From NCBI GenBank assembly GCA_963978905.1, contig OZ022257.1, positions 38,264,203 to 38,328,202 of the forward strand: a stretch of DNA of 64,000 bases, read 5' to 3'. A model generated the notes under the pieces. It did not search any database. It was given only the letters and a program-made list of their open reading frames with translations, and was not told the origin of the DNA. Origin of the DNA: Trichostrongylus colubriformis (Eukaryota > Nematoda > Chromadorea > Rhabditida > Trichostrongylidae). The position numbers were made by a program, and so were the translations under genes. The stretch's first letter is position 1. Every line of letters begins with the position of its first letter. Positions 10,852 through 22,745 of this stretch are shown here, piece after piece.

Positions 10852-11131
10852 TTATAACATAATTGATTTACTATACCTTGTAGAGTATTTACTAAGCAAT
10901 AGCTATTGCGTTTTTGCTGGGAGCATATACAAACAGAATAAAGGTGTACCGCAAGGGGGCAACTTTAGTCCTTTGTTAGCTGATTTAACCTTGTCTATGA
11001 TAGAGTATAATTATGCTAAACTACAAAAGTTTGATAGAAGAAATTTATTCATCCCTTATCGATATATGGATGATTTTCTGGTCATACATAACCAATCCGA
11101 AACGGAAATGGAAGAAAAGAATAAAAAGTAA
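10852..11131 (+). pseudogene. Penelope-like element, RT palm with YMDD
   Basis: Second half of the Penelope-like RT catalytic domain, in frame with the part ending at 5765 once the Helitron-like insertion is discounted. It shows YLVEYLLSNSYCVF, then KGVPQGGNFSPLLADLTLS (the G-PQG-N-SP block), then IPYRYMDDFLVIH with the catalytic YMDD. A stop near 11129 ends this frame and the C-terminal part continues in another frame from 11152. These motifs identify a Penelope-like RT rather than a LINE. Confidence 0.9.
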
Positions 11132-11151
11132 GAATAATATACAATAATATT

Positions 11152-11484
11152 TTGGAATCAAAAAACACTAACATAACAGATTTTAGCAGCAGTTACTTAG
11201 ATCTAAAAATCGATATAATCGACGGTAAAACAGAGACGGAGACTTCACTATGTAATAAAACAGATGAGTTCGATTTCAATTTCAATGTTATAAGATTCCG
11301 TCACAACAACACTAACATTTCCAAGACCATTAAAGGCTCAGTAATTTATACAGAATTATTGAGAATTGCAAACACATGTTCCAGTCTAGAAGTTTTCATT
11401 CAAAAAATCAAAGAAATGGTCGCAATACTCGATAATAATGAGTATTCAAAAGAGTTTGTCATGACAAATATCATAAAGTGTATA
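11152..11484 (+). pseudogene. Penelope-like element, C-terminal RT/thumb part
   Basis: C-terminal section of the Penelope RT: SSSYLDLKIDIIDGK (the 'FLDL.I...G' motif), NFNVIRFRHNNTNIS, then ELLRIANTCSSLEVF and a Lys-rich tail, in the usual order. Coding is cut at 11484 by a TA-flanked Tc3-like insertion. AT-rich sequence with an AATAAA lies beyond that element, so little coding sequence seems to be missing. No GIY-YIG domain is visible. Confidence 0.8.
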
Positions 11485-13044
11485 CAGTGCGCTTCATAAT
11501 TATAAGGTCACCCCTGAATTTCAGGTCTTCTCGACAACACTGCATTGAGGAATCTTTTCAGTCCCATAGACGGATTCCTCACCTGAAATAACCCCCGTGT
11601 CCGATTTTTGATAGCAATCTCGTTTACCTCATCTTTTTAAGAGTATTTTTCGTTTTTTTGCACCGTTTCATAATTATAAGGTCACCCTGAAAAAAGAAAA
11701 AAGTTAAGGCTCCGGCAGGTCCGTGATGGTAGATATGTCTTCCAAATACATCTTCGAGATACACATCCAATCATCTTGTGGCTAGCTACTATATTCCCAG
11801 ATTTGGGATTCTTGTGGTGCTAGGCTCAGTTTGAGAGCCAATCCAAAAAAAATCGGAAGATTCCTGTGCTCAGTTAGATAATATCTGAGAGATACGGTGT
11901 CTTCAGATGTTTTTCAGGCTCTGGACTCCCACGTGAGATTATTTTCATTAACGAGGAAAGGATTGTGATGGCCACTTCCTATCGCACCTCTTCCATGCAC
12001 CACGTTTGTTTGGAGTCAAACCATTTTTAGTCTGGATTCACAGCGTATACAGTAGCGAGGAAGAGCAGAAACATCACCAGAGAAATAATGGAGTAGTTTC
12101 CTAGGCCTACAGCACACCATAAGGCGGCACGACTTCAATTCATAAAGTTGTTCTTGAGCACGGATTGAACGAAACTGAATTTGCGTAGCAGTTGCACCCT
12201 GCATGCGAATAATTCCATCCGAATTGTACTTTGGGGTCTGAAAATACTCTATTTGTATAGTGCGGACGGAAAGAGGTAGTACTAGCTTGGTCTGAGGAAA
12301 GCGCCGATCTAGCGGAGCCTTGGCAATTTTTGTGGGAGAAGGGTGATGGCCTAAGTGGTTTTCGGTAAATGAGGTTGCATTGAACCTTGCCTTCGAAACC
12401 TGCAGAATGGACTCCAGAGACTGCTAGAAGATCTCACGAAGAAATCAGTTGCCTTTTGGAGCCGACCGGCTCTTCATAATTGCGTCTAACAGCATGGCAA
12501 GGCCGTTGTTCACGTAGGTCATTCAACGGAATCGTGGTTAAAGTTCCGAAATACGGACGTCCAGCCATAGATTACATGTACTCTTGGTCTCAGTTCTATT
12601 GGGGGAATCTGGAAGACATCGCATCAAATATTTACCCCCCATAATCCCCAATTCGTGGAAGCGTAGCTGCTGAAACAGGCAATTGTTGAAGAATGGAACA
12701 ATATCTGTGGTAAGGCTCTTCGAAATTTCGTTCCTACTTCCCCAAGTCGGCTAGTTAATGTCGTTATTAATCGGGAGGGAACCATAGATTATGAGCTCCT
12801 TCGCATGCGCTGTTAACTCTAGCAAATCTTCTCTTTCTTCGGGGTGACCTTATAACTATGAAACGGCACAAAAATCAGGAAATATTCATAAAAATGTCGG
12901 GCTGAAAGGTAATGTCATCAAAGGTAGAGTAGGAGGGTTTTCTACGGTGAGGAATCTGTAAAAAATACTCAGAAAATTTTCGGTTGGCTGTGTGTTCTGA
13001 AAACCGAAAATTCGGGGGTGACCTTATAATTATGAAACGCACTG
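11485..13044. mobile_element. Tc3-like non-autonomous transposon with ~200 bp TIRs
   Basis: A 1560 bp element between TA duplications (11483-11484 and 13045-13046) with inverted ends starting CAGTGCGYTTCATAATTATA. Each end carries the motif CGTTTCATAATTATAAGGTC twice: at the tip and again about 170-180 bp inside (near 11664 and 12860). The two arms can be aligned over about 200 bp. Two sites per end at about 180 bp is the known arrangement of Tc3 transposase binding sites. I see no transposase in the core (about 11700-12840), so it depends on another source. Confidence 0.8.
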
Positions 13045-13046
13045 TA

Positions 13047-13415
13047 GAAATAAACATGTATGTTATAAATATTCGGTAACAAGTAACTTGAAAACGATCA
13101 CTACTTCGTTAAAAAAATTCTTGCTTGTTTCAGTGACCAATAAAGACAATTATTCCGGTTTATGTAATATCGGGCTGGCATACTCCTTTTATAAATAATA
13201 TTACTTATTCATAACAATCAAAGTTCTTCGTTGGAAATACACTAATATTTGCTACCTCTTGTACTGATTCGTTGCCCCACGGCCAACTAATTGACATAAT
13301 CGTGACTGAGTATCAAACGTAGCAATTTTATATTTGCTGGCCTAATTCTTTAGTTTACTACTCAAATGCTACTTACCTTTCTTTTTTTCGGTACATTTCC
13401 TCATTTATTACTTTA
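13047..13415 (+). other. AT-rich tail, probably Penelope 3' flank
   Basis: AT-rich sequence continues after the Tc3-like element, with AATAAA near 13139. It could be the untranslated tail of the Penelope-like element. No coding motif is seen. Confidence 0.3.
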
Positions 13416-15662
13416 CCAGTCGGATCGCCCAGCTGCCGCCGGGCGCTCCTCCTTCTCAGGAGGACCCGGCTTCGCCGGGCTCCTTCAAAACTTCGTTTTC
13501 CTATGAATGTGCTTTACACACTCTTTACATACATCAGCGTTCATTACTGATATGAATACTGATAATCAGCGCTCGGTGGTAAAGATTTCAAGGCAATATG
13601 TAATTGTAAGACGCACACTGAGCAAGATGGGCAAAACGCATACCTTCCGCGAAGAGTTCACTTTATCCAATCCGATAAGTAGCGAAACAGGCATTATGAC
13701 CATTGGTCTGATCAAAGATACACCTAGTAACCTTGGCATTATTGTGAGCATTATTTCATCAAAAATGAATTTAATCTCGATACATCATTTTCCTGGTATC
13801 CTCTAAAGGCAACTCCTTGCTGCTCTTTGAGGGCCGCAGTGATAGTAGCTTTCTGCATTCGACCGTAGAAGGAAATTAAAGACTGTTCAAGAGAAACGAA
13901 TTAGGATATGCATAAAGTGCCAGTTATGCCTGCTCTTCCGAAGCGCACATAGCCTAGCCGGCATGACTCAGTGAAGGAACTTGATCAGATCTGATCATTA
14001 AGCCTCAGTCGATCGACACGGAAGCAATCTCATATAGTTTGGCTGAGCCAGTACTGCAACCTCAAAAAGCGGATGAAGTAGGGTAATAACTACTGACGAC
14101 CTGTATGTAAAGAGTGAGTAACACTCATAGAAAAATGAAACCTGAAGGGGCTGGCGAAGTTGGCCCTTCCAAGAAAGAGAAGCGGCCGACAGCAGCTTGA
14201 CGATCCGATGTGATTCAGCAAGGATTATAGTATAACATTTTTGAGTTCACACTTATCCGCACATCCACTGGTGCCACCCATGAGTCCCAGAAATCATAAA
14301 TGTACCCCCTTGTGAGGTCCACCATCCGCCTCCTGCCCTTTACGCACTTTGTGATAGCTAACTAAGCTAACAGTGATTTGATGAAAAGCTTGTAACAGTT
14401 TTCATTTACTCAATCACCCACCCTTTGCTCGGTCTAGTCTAAATGGTACTGTTCCTCCTGCAACTAAATATACCTGCTTGCCATCCCAGTGTGCCGACAC
14501 CTTTGCAATGTCAGCGCACAGCAGAATGACTGCGAAGGTACGAAATAGGTGCCTATATGAGTGGGAGGTGCTGTCACTACGATAACATGGCCTTATAATG
14601 ATACTCCAACACCCTACTTAGAGCGAATGCCAACACTTACCTACATCGCGTAGCCGATACGACACCTATAGGGTACAGTAAGTAATACTCGACTAACACC
14701 CCATTACACCTACATCGTTGATCGGCAAAATCCACCTCTTAGAGATGCACGCGCCGAATCGGAGGGATCAGCAACCTTGCACAGTGATTGTGTGCAGTGG
14801 CTTTGGGTGAACTGCGTAGAATCAGGAGAGGGTGTATGTCGTTAGGACAGAAACATCGCGCGACTCCATCCGGCGGGCGACGCGGTGCGAGCTATACGCG
14901 CCATATTAGTTGAGTCCTGAAGCGATAACGCCTAGATTAAGGCGTAGAGCATCGTCATCGCTTCACGACCCTTCCAATACGGCGCGCATAGCTCGCACCA
15001 TCCCGTCGCACACCGATTGCCGCAAAGCAATTTTTCTGTCCTAATGACATACACCCACCCAGAAACACGGCCCTACTCCAAACATATGTAGTAATCTCAC
15101 TTGCACTGAGCGGACGATTTTTTCTGCCTTCCCTTCAAGGACACGGGAGGGGGCAATTTCGGTCTACGGTATCCTTGTAGTTCGGCCACTGCACGCACGA
15201 CGCCTTCGCAACACTTTTTCCTTTACGTTTTTTCGTCCCCACGCCGTTTCCGACCATCTGCGCAAATATGATAGCTAACTAAGCCGACCATGACCTGCTA
15301 AAAATTTCATTAAAAATTACCCATGCTCAGGTCGGTCTAAATCAAACGGTAAAGTTTGCCGACATCTCAACATACCTGCATGCAATCTCACCCTCCTGGC
15401 ACCTAGTGAGACCCCAGCACACCCCAGAATGATGGCGAGAGTACAAAATAGGTGCTTATATAAGTAGGAGGTGCTATCACTACGAGAACATGGACTTACA
15501 GTGATACTCCAACATCCATCAGTTTCTCCCTCTTTGAGCGGTTGCTTTGATCTATCATTCCCTACAATCATTCACTTGCGGACGGACAGACATACCAACA
15601 AACCTACCGACAAACCTACCGACAAACCGACACACAAAGTTAGTGGTTTATATAATAGAAGA
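13416..15662 (-). mobile_element. Helitron-like family H2, full-length copy
   Basis: The minus-strand element begins at 15662 with TCTTCTATTATATAAACC after a host A. It has runs of the type GGTTTGTCGGTA, a body with the recurring GTGCGCTGACGTCGCAG-like stretch, and a 3' inverted block (about 14209-13416) ending CGATCCGACTGG before a T. It carries the GC-rich stem GGCTTCGCCGGG near the end. No protein is encoded. A 227 bp MITE sits inside (14830-15056). Confidence 0.7.
14830..15056. mobile_element. 227 bp MITE inside the H2 copy
   Basis: Inverted ends GGGTGTATGTCRTTAGGACAG close the element on both sides. The subterminal parts are also mirrored (GGTGCGAGCTATRCGCGCC at the left against its complement at the right), so nearly the whole element can fold back. 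The target duplication is unclear, so I cannot name a superfamily. Confidence 0.7.
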
Positions 15663-17939
15663 TTTCACTTGCTATTTCTAGTTATTTTTCATCTTTCCAC
15701 CTTCTTCCTTCTCATTCTATAACATTCTCCTCACTTCTCACATCTTGTCTGCTCTGACTATTGTTAACTTCCCCTTTCTCTTTAGATTCTATTTCAACCT
15801 TCTAACATATCTCTCGTCTATTACATTAATCCTATTAATCATATAATAATTTACCGACCCCACCTCACTGAGCAGCCTCGGAGGTTGGTGAAGACAATGG
15901 TTCGTATGAGGTCAAGAGGCTAGACAAACCATTTTTCAACTAATCTAATTCTCTACATTTGCTAATTAACTATCTCTTCATTACTATATCCGTTTATATC
16001 ATTTCTTCCTCTATTCGCTTGAATTCCTTTTCTTTCCTGTTCTGTTTCCTCCACCCCCCCCCCCCCCCCTCCCCCCCCCCACTCCTGTACTTCAACGTAC
16101 GAGGACGGACGTTGTGGTAAAAAAAAAGGGGGGGGGGTGTAGAACCTAAAGGAATGAATACTATTTAGGAGATGAATCATATAAAATTCCTCTCTGAAGT
16201 TAAGCATTCTAGATGGTGCGCGATATAAACAAGGCGGAGAGTGGGGTCAAGGGGTCGATTGGAGTCGCGTTTCACCTTCCTGCTGAGTCTCGGGCGTGAC
16301 CATCAGATTCACTGCATCCGATTGGCCAGATTCGCAGTTAGAGATTGGACATGTACTTGTTGCTTATATTCTTGCTATTACGTTATCTAGTAGGCAGATA
16401 ATGCGACCCTTATCACCGTGTTATCAACATTAGCGGGGTCAGTGGACAGACGACAGACGACGCACTTAACTATAGGAATCGGTGACCTGATACGGTGCTT
16501 AAGAACACATATTGTCACTAGTTCTCAAGTTAAGAAGCTCGCGAAGTTGAATATAGAATAGTGAAGTCGAGTGAGCAAAATGGAGCGAATTAGGGAGTCA
16601 AACGATCCGAGGGACCTCCTATATAGAGTCGGCATGCACGGTCTGTACCCTTGCCACTCACCCTCGATTGAAGAAGTAGCAATGCTCAAACCCAATTCCA
16701 TGATTATTGAAATATTTCAGTCACGCCGTAGGCAGATGGTTCATTGTGCAACGGCAGAGGTTCTGTCTTATCACCGAGCGGCGCTGAAGCATCGGAGCGC
16801 ACGGAGCATACGAAGCCATTGCAAGTCCAACACACACGGGCTGTATCCTCAGCTCTCGAACGTCACTATTCTGTGCATTACTGCTGCCTCTTTCCCCTTC
16901 TCTCGCCACTTTTTTGTTTTTTTTTTCGTCAATTCGTGCGCTTTTCGTGCGCTTTTTCAACTGGCATAATACCAAAAGTCAATGGTAACAAGCTTCAAAG
17001 GAGTAAGGAGTCCAGGAGTTCTATGTTATTTCACGCTGGCTAGTCATTCGGTGTCTCTACTTCCCCTGCTGGAGACCTGCTTGAGGGCTGGTGAATCACA
17101 GTTGAATTACTATAATTACACTATCTATTGAAAACAAGGTTCACCAAGCTTCTCGCTTGGCAAGCCTAGTCGTCGCAGAGCAATGTATGTGAGTCGATTC
17201 TAACCACAGATTATCTCAATACAAAAACTTGAACGCTATTATTCTGAATTGTACACACACGTAATTCACAAAATCCTTTGGATGGCTATGAGTCTACCGA
17301 TTCGCAGCCTAATCGAATTGCGTACTCTCTGTTTTTGACACCTGCGATTCTGCTCCTGTGATGGTCCCGGACCGCTGCTGAAAACAAGTTGGACTGAAAG
17401 CAATTCGGAATTGAGAATGATTGTGTACCAGATTGCAAAAGCATTAGCAATCTAATATTCAGGATCTATCTTAAGCTGACCTTCCCACGGAGGAACTTTC
17501 CATAGAAACGTTTTCTATGCTGTTTCTTCATAACTTCGAGGCTTTCACTCCGTGTCACCTGAACGTAGCAGTCTCGGACAAATGAATGGAACGAATCCGC
17601 TATAATACCACCTGTGTAAGATTAAAGCCATCTTAAAACTGACACAACCTCTACCTTTGAATCCTTTTTGGGAAGCTGCTCTTGTTTATGTACTAACGAA
17701 TTGGCTTTAGATCTTAGAAAGAGGAATGATTTATGTAGCAACACATGCAATGACTGGTAAGGAACTGCTCTGATTTCTCACACCCATTGATTTGCTATGT
17801 CGTATCATACTATAATACAAATGCACATTGAAATTCTTTTGCATGGATCGTTTCACTTGGTTGCAGGGCAAATATGACGTTATGTGAAGATGGGAGGGTG
17901 ATCAAGGTATTTAGATAGGAGCCTGAAGCCTCACGCAGC
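15663..17939. other. 2.3 kb without recognised gene
   Basis: Pyrimidine-rich sequence comes first, then a homopolymer pair at 16052-16137 and mixed sequence. An open stretch of 132 codons (16571-16969) resembles no family I know and has no clear codon signal. I see no element ends. Confidence 0.3.
16052..16137. repeat. Poly-C tract facing an A/G homopolymer run
   Basis: A run of about 28 C broken by a single T (16052-16080) is followed after some 38 bp by about nine A and ten G. C and G runs on one strand can pair, and the G-rich strands could form four-stranded structures. Confidence 0.85.
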
Positions 17940-17942
17940 TAA

Positions 17943-19039
17943 CGAGGAAGGTCTTCCAACTCATGACGCGCTTTTTGAAAGCTGTTTTTTTTGCATGTAT
18001 GGGGGTACGTACAAGAATCATATAAGGCGTTTTTGCGTGAAATGGATTTGATATTCGTGTTCAGGAGGTCGAACTACCCTTGGGGGTAAGTTTCCAGCCC
18101 AATCGAGATTTTGACCCAAATTCGAAAATTTGAGCTGGGCATTGGTATACCATCGACTGCATATTCGATGAAGGAGAAGGCGATATCTTTTGTTAGGAAA
18201 TTCTTTCTATTTCTCTTGCTTGGTGCTTGATAGCTGAAAGTATAGCGATAGGCATCCATGCAGTGCATATTCCATTGATTTTCATCGATTTTGTGAGTTA
18301 CTCACTTCTACAAGTAGAAGGCACACCATGTACCCATGACCAAACATCTTTTTCGAAGTTAAGGTCAAAACTTGGAAATGGCTAGAAATGTGTACCCAAG
18401 GCTAGTTTGACCCCCTGAACACGAATATGACACTCATTTTGTGCGAAAGCGCGAATTTCGGGCGCTACGGGCCCTTTCGAGTCCAAAAAGGTCACATCAC
18501 CAAATTCATTGACAATTCGTAAATAGGGTCATTTTGGTATGCTGTCAACGAAAATCGTAGTCATTTGGCATAAACAGACATATTTTAGGACGAAAAAGTG
18601 AATGAAAAAAAATGCAAAACGTCGGTAATGCCGGGATTCGAACCACGAGCCCAGCACTTCACCCGTTTGAGAGTCCATCGCCGTATCCAGTAGGCCAACC
18701 AGTCGCCGCTGGTTACATACATCGGGGAACAGTTATGAGACTGCTACGCACTTTTAGTACGTGGTGGAAATAAGATTTCATTTTTTTCCGTATTTGACTT
18801 TGTTTTGGATGTGAAATAGAAGAACATCATTGGATCTGCACATGATCAAAGTTGCAAGGAGGATGCGTTTCTATAAGTGGTTTAAAATCGCTTTTTTGAA
18901 AAAATTTCTTTACTCCTTTTTTGGCATTTGTAGGGCCGCGCAGCAAAAATGGAAGTCTTATATGTTTCATGTAGATACCCCCATATAATGGAAAAAACCG
19001 TTTTCCGAAAGCGCGTCATGACCTGAAAGACCTCCCTTG
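17943..19039. mobile_element. Tc5-like transposon with tRNA-like segment (1.1 kb)
   Basis: TIR-bounded element whose right end reads ...GACCTCCCTTG and left end CGAGGAAGGTCTTCCAAC. The flanks are TAA (left) and TGA (right), consistent with a decayed TNA duplication as in Tc4/Tc5. A nearly identical relative sits in the RTE at 24061-25396. The left subterminal arm is shortened here. It encodes no transposase. A tRNA-like region lies at about 18622-18712 on the minus strand. Confidence 0.75.
18622..18712 (-). ncRNA. tRNA-like module in Tc5-like element
   Basis: On the minus strand an A-box-like TGGTTGGCCTACTGG is followed by a perfect B-box GGTTCGAATCC about 55 nt later. The spacing suits a tRNA with a longer variable region. 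The relative at 24966-25062 has the same layout with a mutated B-box. It could be a decayed tRNA gene captured by the transposon or an internal promoter. Transcription is not shown. Confidence 0.5.
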
Positions 19040-19042
19040 TGA

Positions 19043-21002
19043 GCATAGAGAAGGATTATTCTAATAGATTCGCAGACATATCCTTCATCATTGAACCAGC
19101 AGTCGAATTGCGGCTCCGGGAAAAATCGAAAACGAATAACTCCATTTTCTCAATGTTTAGGTCCATCGTAGCACAGGTATCTGCTCAATCCGAAGTTGTT
19201 ATAAACCGTATCAAGTTGTAATTGCAACTTGCGAGCATTTCTTCGTCTATTTTAGTTGTGGCACTAAAAAGCCATTGCTAGAAGTACGGCGCGCGCTTCA
19301 TCATAGTATAATATCATCAAGCGCTGAAAAGAAAACGAAATTTGTCAAACTCGTACTCCGCACAGCACTCAAGAATGATTTTCTAACATCGATATCTTAT
19401 AGAATAGCAGAAGCGAATGGTGGTCACACGTGATCGTCACGAAGAGGAAAAACGGAAACGTCATAACGCTTCTAGCGTGGCAGTAAGTTGGCGCATCAAA
19501 GAGCGTAAGTGGTCCACGGGGATGGGAAACTTCCGATTGCAAACCTCCGAAGTCTGCTAATACGAACCGCCCACCTGACGGCGTATATTTACCCCCTTCC
19601 CCTTTGTACAAATACTGCAGCATCTGGTGTGGTGTGCTTAATCATGTGGTCACTGCAAGGAGGCCTACCTACGGAAAAAGGCAGATCTCCGTATCTGAAC
19701 AGCCGCCATGTGGTTCTTACTCGTTGCGGCCCTATGTGTGTGTTGATATATAATAGAAGACTAACCTGCTAGCCTTTTTTAGGACGGGAGTAAGGGTCAA
19801 ACAGTAATTCCTCAGGTCGCTCAGTAGTCTAGATAGCGAGAGGACTTTTCTGATTCTGAGAACATTTAACTCATCCATTCTCAATGGCCTCTTCATTCAC
19901 TTGACCGCTTTGTGTCATGCGAATGGTTCCGATCCATACACTTACTTCGCCCACCCATTATTAATTCGGGATGGCAGAAGACCTGTATAGCTATTACTGT
20001 CGAAGACTGTTCAACTTAAAAGTTTTCACGGATAGTTGCTGCATTTCAGGACTGTAATCAAATGAGTAGCATCCGTGAAGGTTTCACTCTTTCAGGCTCT
20101 CGAGCGGTGAAAACGCCTATATGCGTCCCATCAAAGAAGTTTTTACCTATCTTGTGAAGCTGGAACATCTATTGAACCTATGAGTGAAGAGCACAATTGG
20201 AAAGAAGACGAGAAATAAAGAAAAGAGGGTCCTTTTCGTTAGTGGCCCTTTTTCACGGAATAATGGAGCATCGAAGCACGTCACTATACAAACAAAAAAG
20301 TGAAATAAAGAGACAATCTCCCTCTACTAGGTCATTGTTCCAGTTATTGCGCTCACCTACTGGTTAGCTGTAATGTGATATGCATGGCACATGTTTGCAG
20401 GGGCCTACACTTCACAAAAGGTCGACACTCATTGAACTGCCCAGACAGTCGACAGTTCAAACGCGATCAACCTTGTTGTTGTGTTCATAATATGAACACC
20501 AACACAAAAATCCCTGCAAACTGGTGGTTATAAATTATGGAGTATTCTTGCAGTGAGTAGTGCGGCAGAGACAGGAAAAAGATGAAAAAGCAAATACAGA
20601 GGCCGCCAAAAGTGCATGGCCCTAGTGTTCGGAATAGCAACCACTCCCAGGACTTGGAACATTATAACGAAAAAACCTCTCACGTAAGACTAGCCTTAAC
20701 AGTGAAAAATTCGGTCTAAAAGCTGTTTTAGGTCTAGGGAAGGAGATTTTTCGCTGACCAGCTCTGGTCACTGCCGGCAATAAGTTGTGGAAATCAGGAC
20801 ATTAACCACAGCCTCGCTAGACCATGTAAGATGTTATGTAACATGCATAAGTCAAAGAGGTTACGCCTAGAGTAGGGAAGGAAGACCGAAGTACTTGTTT
20901 CTCATGACTCCATTAGGAATTCTGAAGTACAGGAATCCTCCATAACGAATAAGGACTTTTTTAGTAAAATTGTTTTGCACTCTCTCTTAACACGATGTCT
21001 TT
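19043..21002. other. 2 kb without recognised gene
   Basis: Unique-looking sequence with short open stretches in several frames and no domain I recognise. No inverted ends or tandem repeats stand out. Confidence 0.3.
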
Positions 21003-21440
21003 CTTTTTACAAGTGGATGCAGGATTTTATTTGTGGCAGGACATTCCAGGACGTGTCGACTCATAGTACTCCGACGTTTTTGATGTGAGCGGTTGTCCTC
21101 AAGGGGGAGTATTATCATCTTCACTTTTCACTATTCACTCGTCAGATCTAGACAACGTAGCCTCACATAACAAAGTCGTCTGTAAGCAGTCCGTCGATGA
21201 TCTGTGATTTATAAAATGGTTCGCACATACCAAGATATGCTCGCATTACAGAAATCGATTAATGGACTTGTTAAATGATCACTAAAATGGCAGCTTCCAC
21301 TATGCCCAAATACACATGCAAATTGGAACATTGGTTTCAGTAAAAAGCCCTTATCCCATGAATCGTTTCGAAATTTCCAAGGTCAAAGAAATTAAAGACT
21401 TGGGATTTTGCTATAACCTAAACTTGGGAAGTCTCTCCAG
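21003..21440 (+). pseudogene. CR1-like LINE reverse transcriptase fragment
   Basis: A decayed RT fragment read across frames. WMQDFICGRTFQDV near 21015 is the pre-motif-B block. Next come DVSGCPQGGVLSSSLF near 21080-21130 (motif B), QSVDDL in place of the usual YADDL, and IKDLGFCYNLNLG near 21390-21430, the typical motif following the palm. The order and wording match CR1-type LINEs. Frameshifts and stops show it is dead. It ends just before the RTE element begins. Confidence 0.65.
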
Positions 21441-21497
21441 TGTCGGCTTACTGAGCGGTCGGTTCACTACCCGCTCTCCAAACATCCACTAGAGAAG

Positions 21498-22364
21498 ATG
21501 CCCCCTGACCCAGGAAGCAATGGAACGGCAGGGTCAGGTGAGTTCCACCTTGGATCGGATCTTATTCGAGTAGCAACACTCAACGTAAGGAGATTAGCGA
21601 CCAGGGAGCGCCTACTAGAACTGCAAGAAGCTTTGAAGAAGACGTATATTGATGTCCTAGCTCTCACCGAACTTCGATGGAGGGGAACTGGATGCATGGA
21701 CCTCAGAGAATCTTACTACCGGCTATATTACGCTGGTCCTGAAGACAGTCAAGCAAAATCCGGTACAGGCTTTTTAGTAAATAATCGCATGATTCCACTT
21801 ATTGATGCTTTTTCAAAGGAAGGAGAAAGAGTTTCTCGTCTGGATGTAAGATTGTCTCGCCATACTTTGATCCGGTTCTTATCAATATACGCCCCTTCCT
21901 CATCGAATAATTGTCACCCTCAAGATGATGAATATGAAGAGTTCACGGAATCACTGAGAGAAATAGTGTCAAAAATAAAGTGTGGGCAAGGGAAAAAGAT
22001 GGGACCAAAAAAGGAGCAGTGCAACGGTGTCGCACACCTAGTAGCTCTCGGAGATTTCAATGCAAAAATAGGGAGAAAAGAGAGCGTTCTGGAGAAGTCG
22101 ATGGGACCCTTCAGTTACGGTGACGAACGAAACGAAAGAGGACAGTTACTAGTGAACTTTTGCGAAGAGTATGAATTGAAGGTGTCAGCTAGTTTCTTTA
22201 AAGCACGGAATGGAAGGAAATGGACTTGGAGATCTCCGGATGGTAATACACTGAACTGCATCGATCATATTTTATCTTGCAAGCATATAAATTTCAAGAA
22301 TGTCAGAACAGGAACAATTGAGTTTGCAACTGATCACCCTGCTGAGAGGAGTATTGAGGGTTAA
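21498..22364 (+). pseudogene. RTE-type LINE: AP endonuclease domain
   Basis: N-terminal apurinic-like endonuclease of an RTE retrotransposon, the enzyme that nicks target DNA to prime reverse transcription. Motifs appear in order: VATLNVRR (Asn), LALTELRW (Glu), LSIYAP, LVALGDFNAKIG (Asp/Asn), GDERNERGQLLVNFC, KWTWRSPDG, CIDHILSC and FATDHP (the final Asp-His pair). The ATG at 21498 gives a short leader before the first motif, as usual for RTE. The frame shifts by one near 22345-22364, after which the protein continues in the next frame. All catalytic residues I can check are present, so the domain is well preserved despite the frameshift. Confidence 0.9.
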
Positions 22365-22745
22365 CAGTACCGCACTGAAATATGGAAGACGACATCATAC
22401 AAGAACTAAGCGTACATGTGTACGTGCAACCCTTTATCCTCATCTATTTCGAAGAGAAATTCAAACCAATTGTCCCTCGAGACTTTCTAGTTCGCAAAGC
22501 AACGGATACACAGAGATTTGTAATTATATCAGAAAATCAGCAGAAGTAGCCACAGAATATCAGGAAACGGTGGGCTATTTGTCAGCAGTTACGCTAACGT
22601 TAATGCGAATTAGACATGACCTGAAAGTCTCAACAGTAATCGACCAGCTGATGTACACTGAGACTTGCAAATTATTGAGGAAACTGCTACGAGAAGATAT
22701 CCGTCGACATCATTATGAAGTCGTCGAGAGAGCAATTCGAGATAA
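22300..22745 (+). pseudogene. RTE-type LINE: linker between endonuclease and RT
   Basis: Continuation of the RTE protein in the next frame after the frameshift near 22350. It ends in a Leu/Arg-rich segment (TCKLLRKLLREDIRRHHYEV then ERAIRD) that normally leads into the 'SLKK' block before the RT. At 22745 a TAA-flanked MITE interrupts it. Removing the MITE and one TAA copy joins the sequence in frame to 22985 onward, which reads NNSLKKIK. Confidence 0.8.

Noticed and set aside
16571..16969. 132-codon open stretch as a host gene
   Set aside because: Overlapped by open stretches in other frames, starts without a convincing ATG context, and shows no motif or domain I know.
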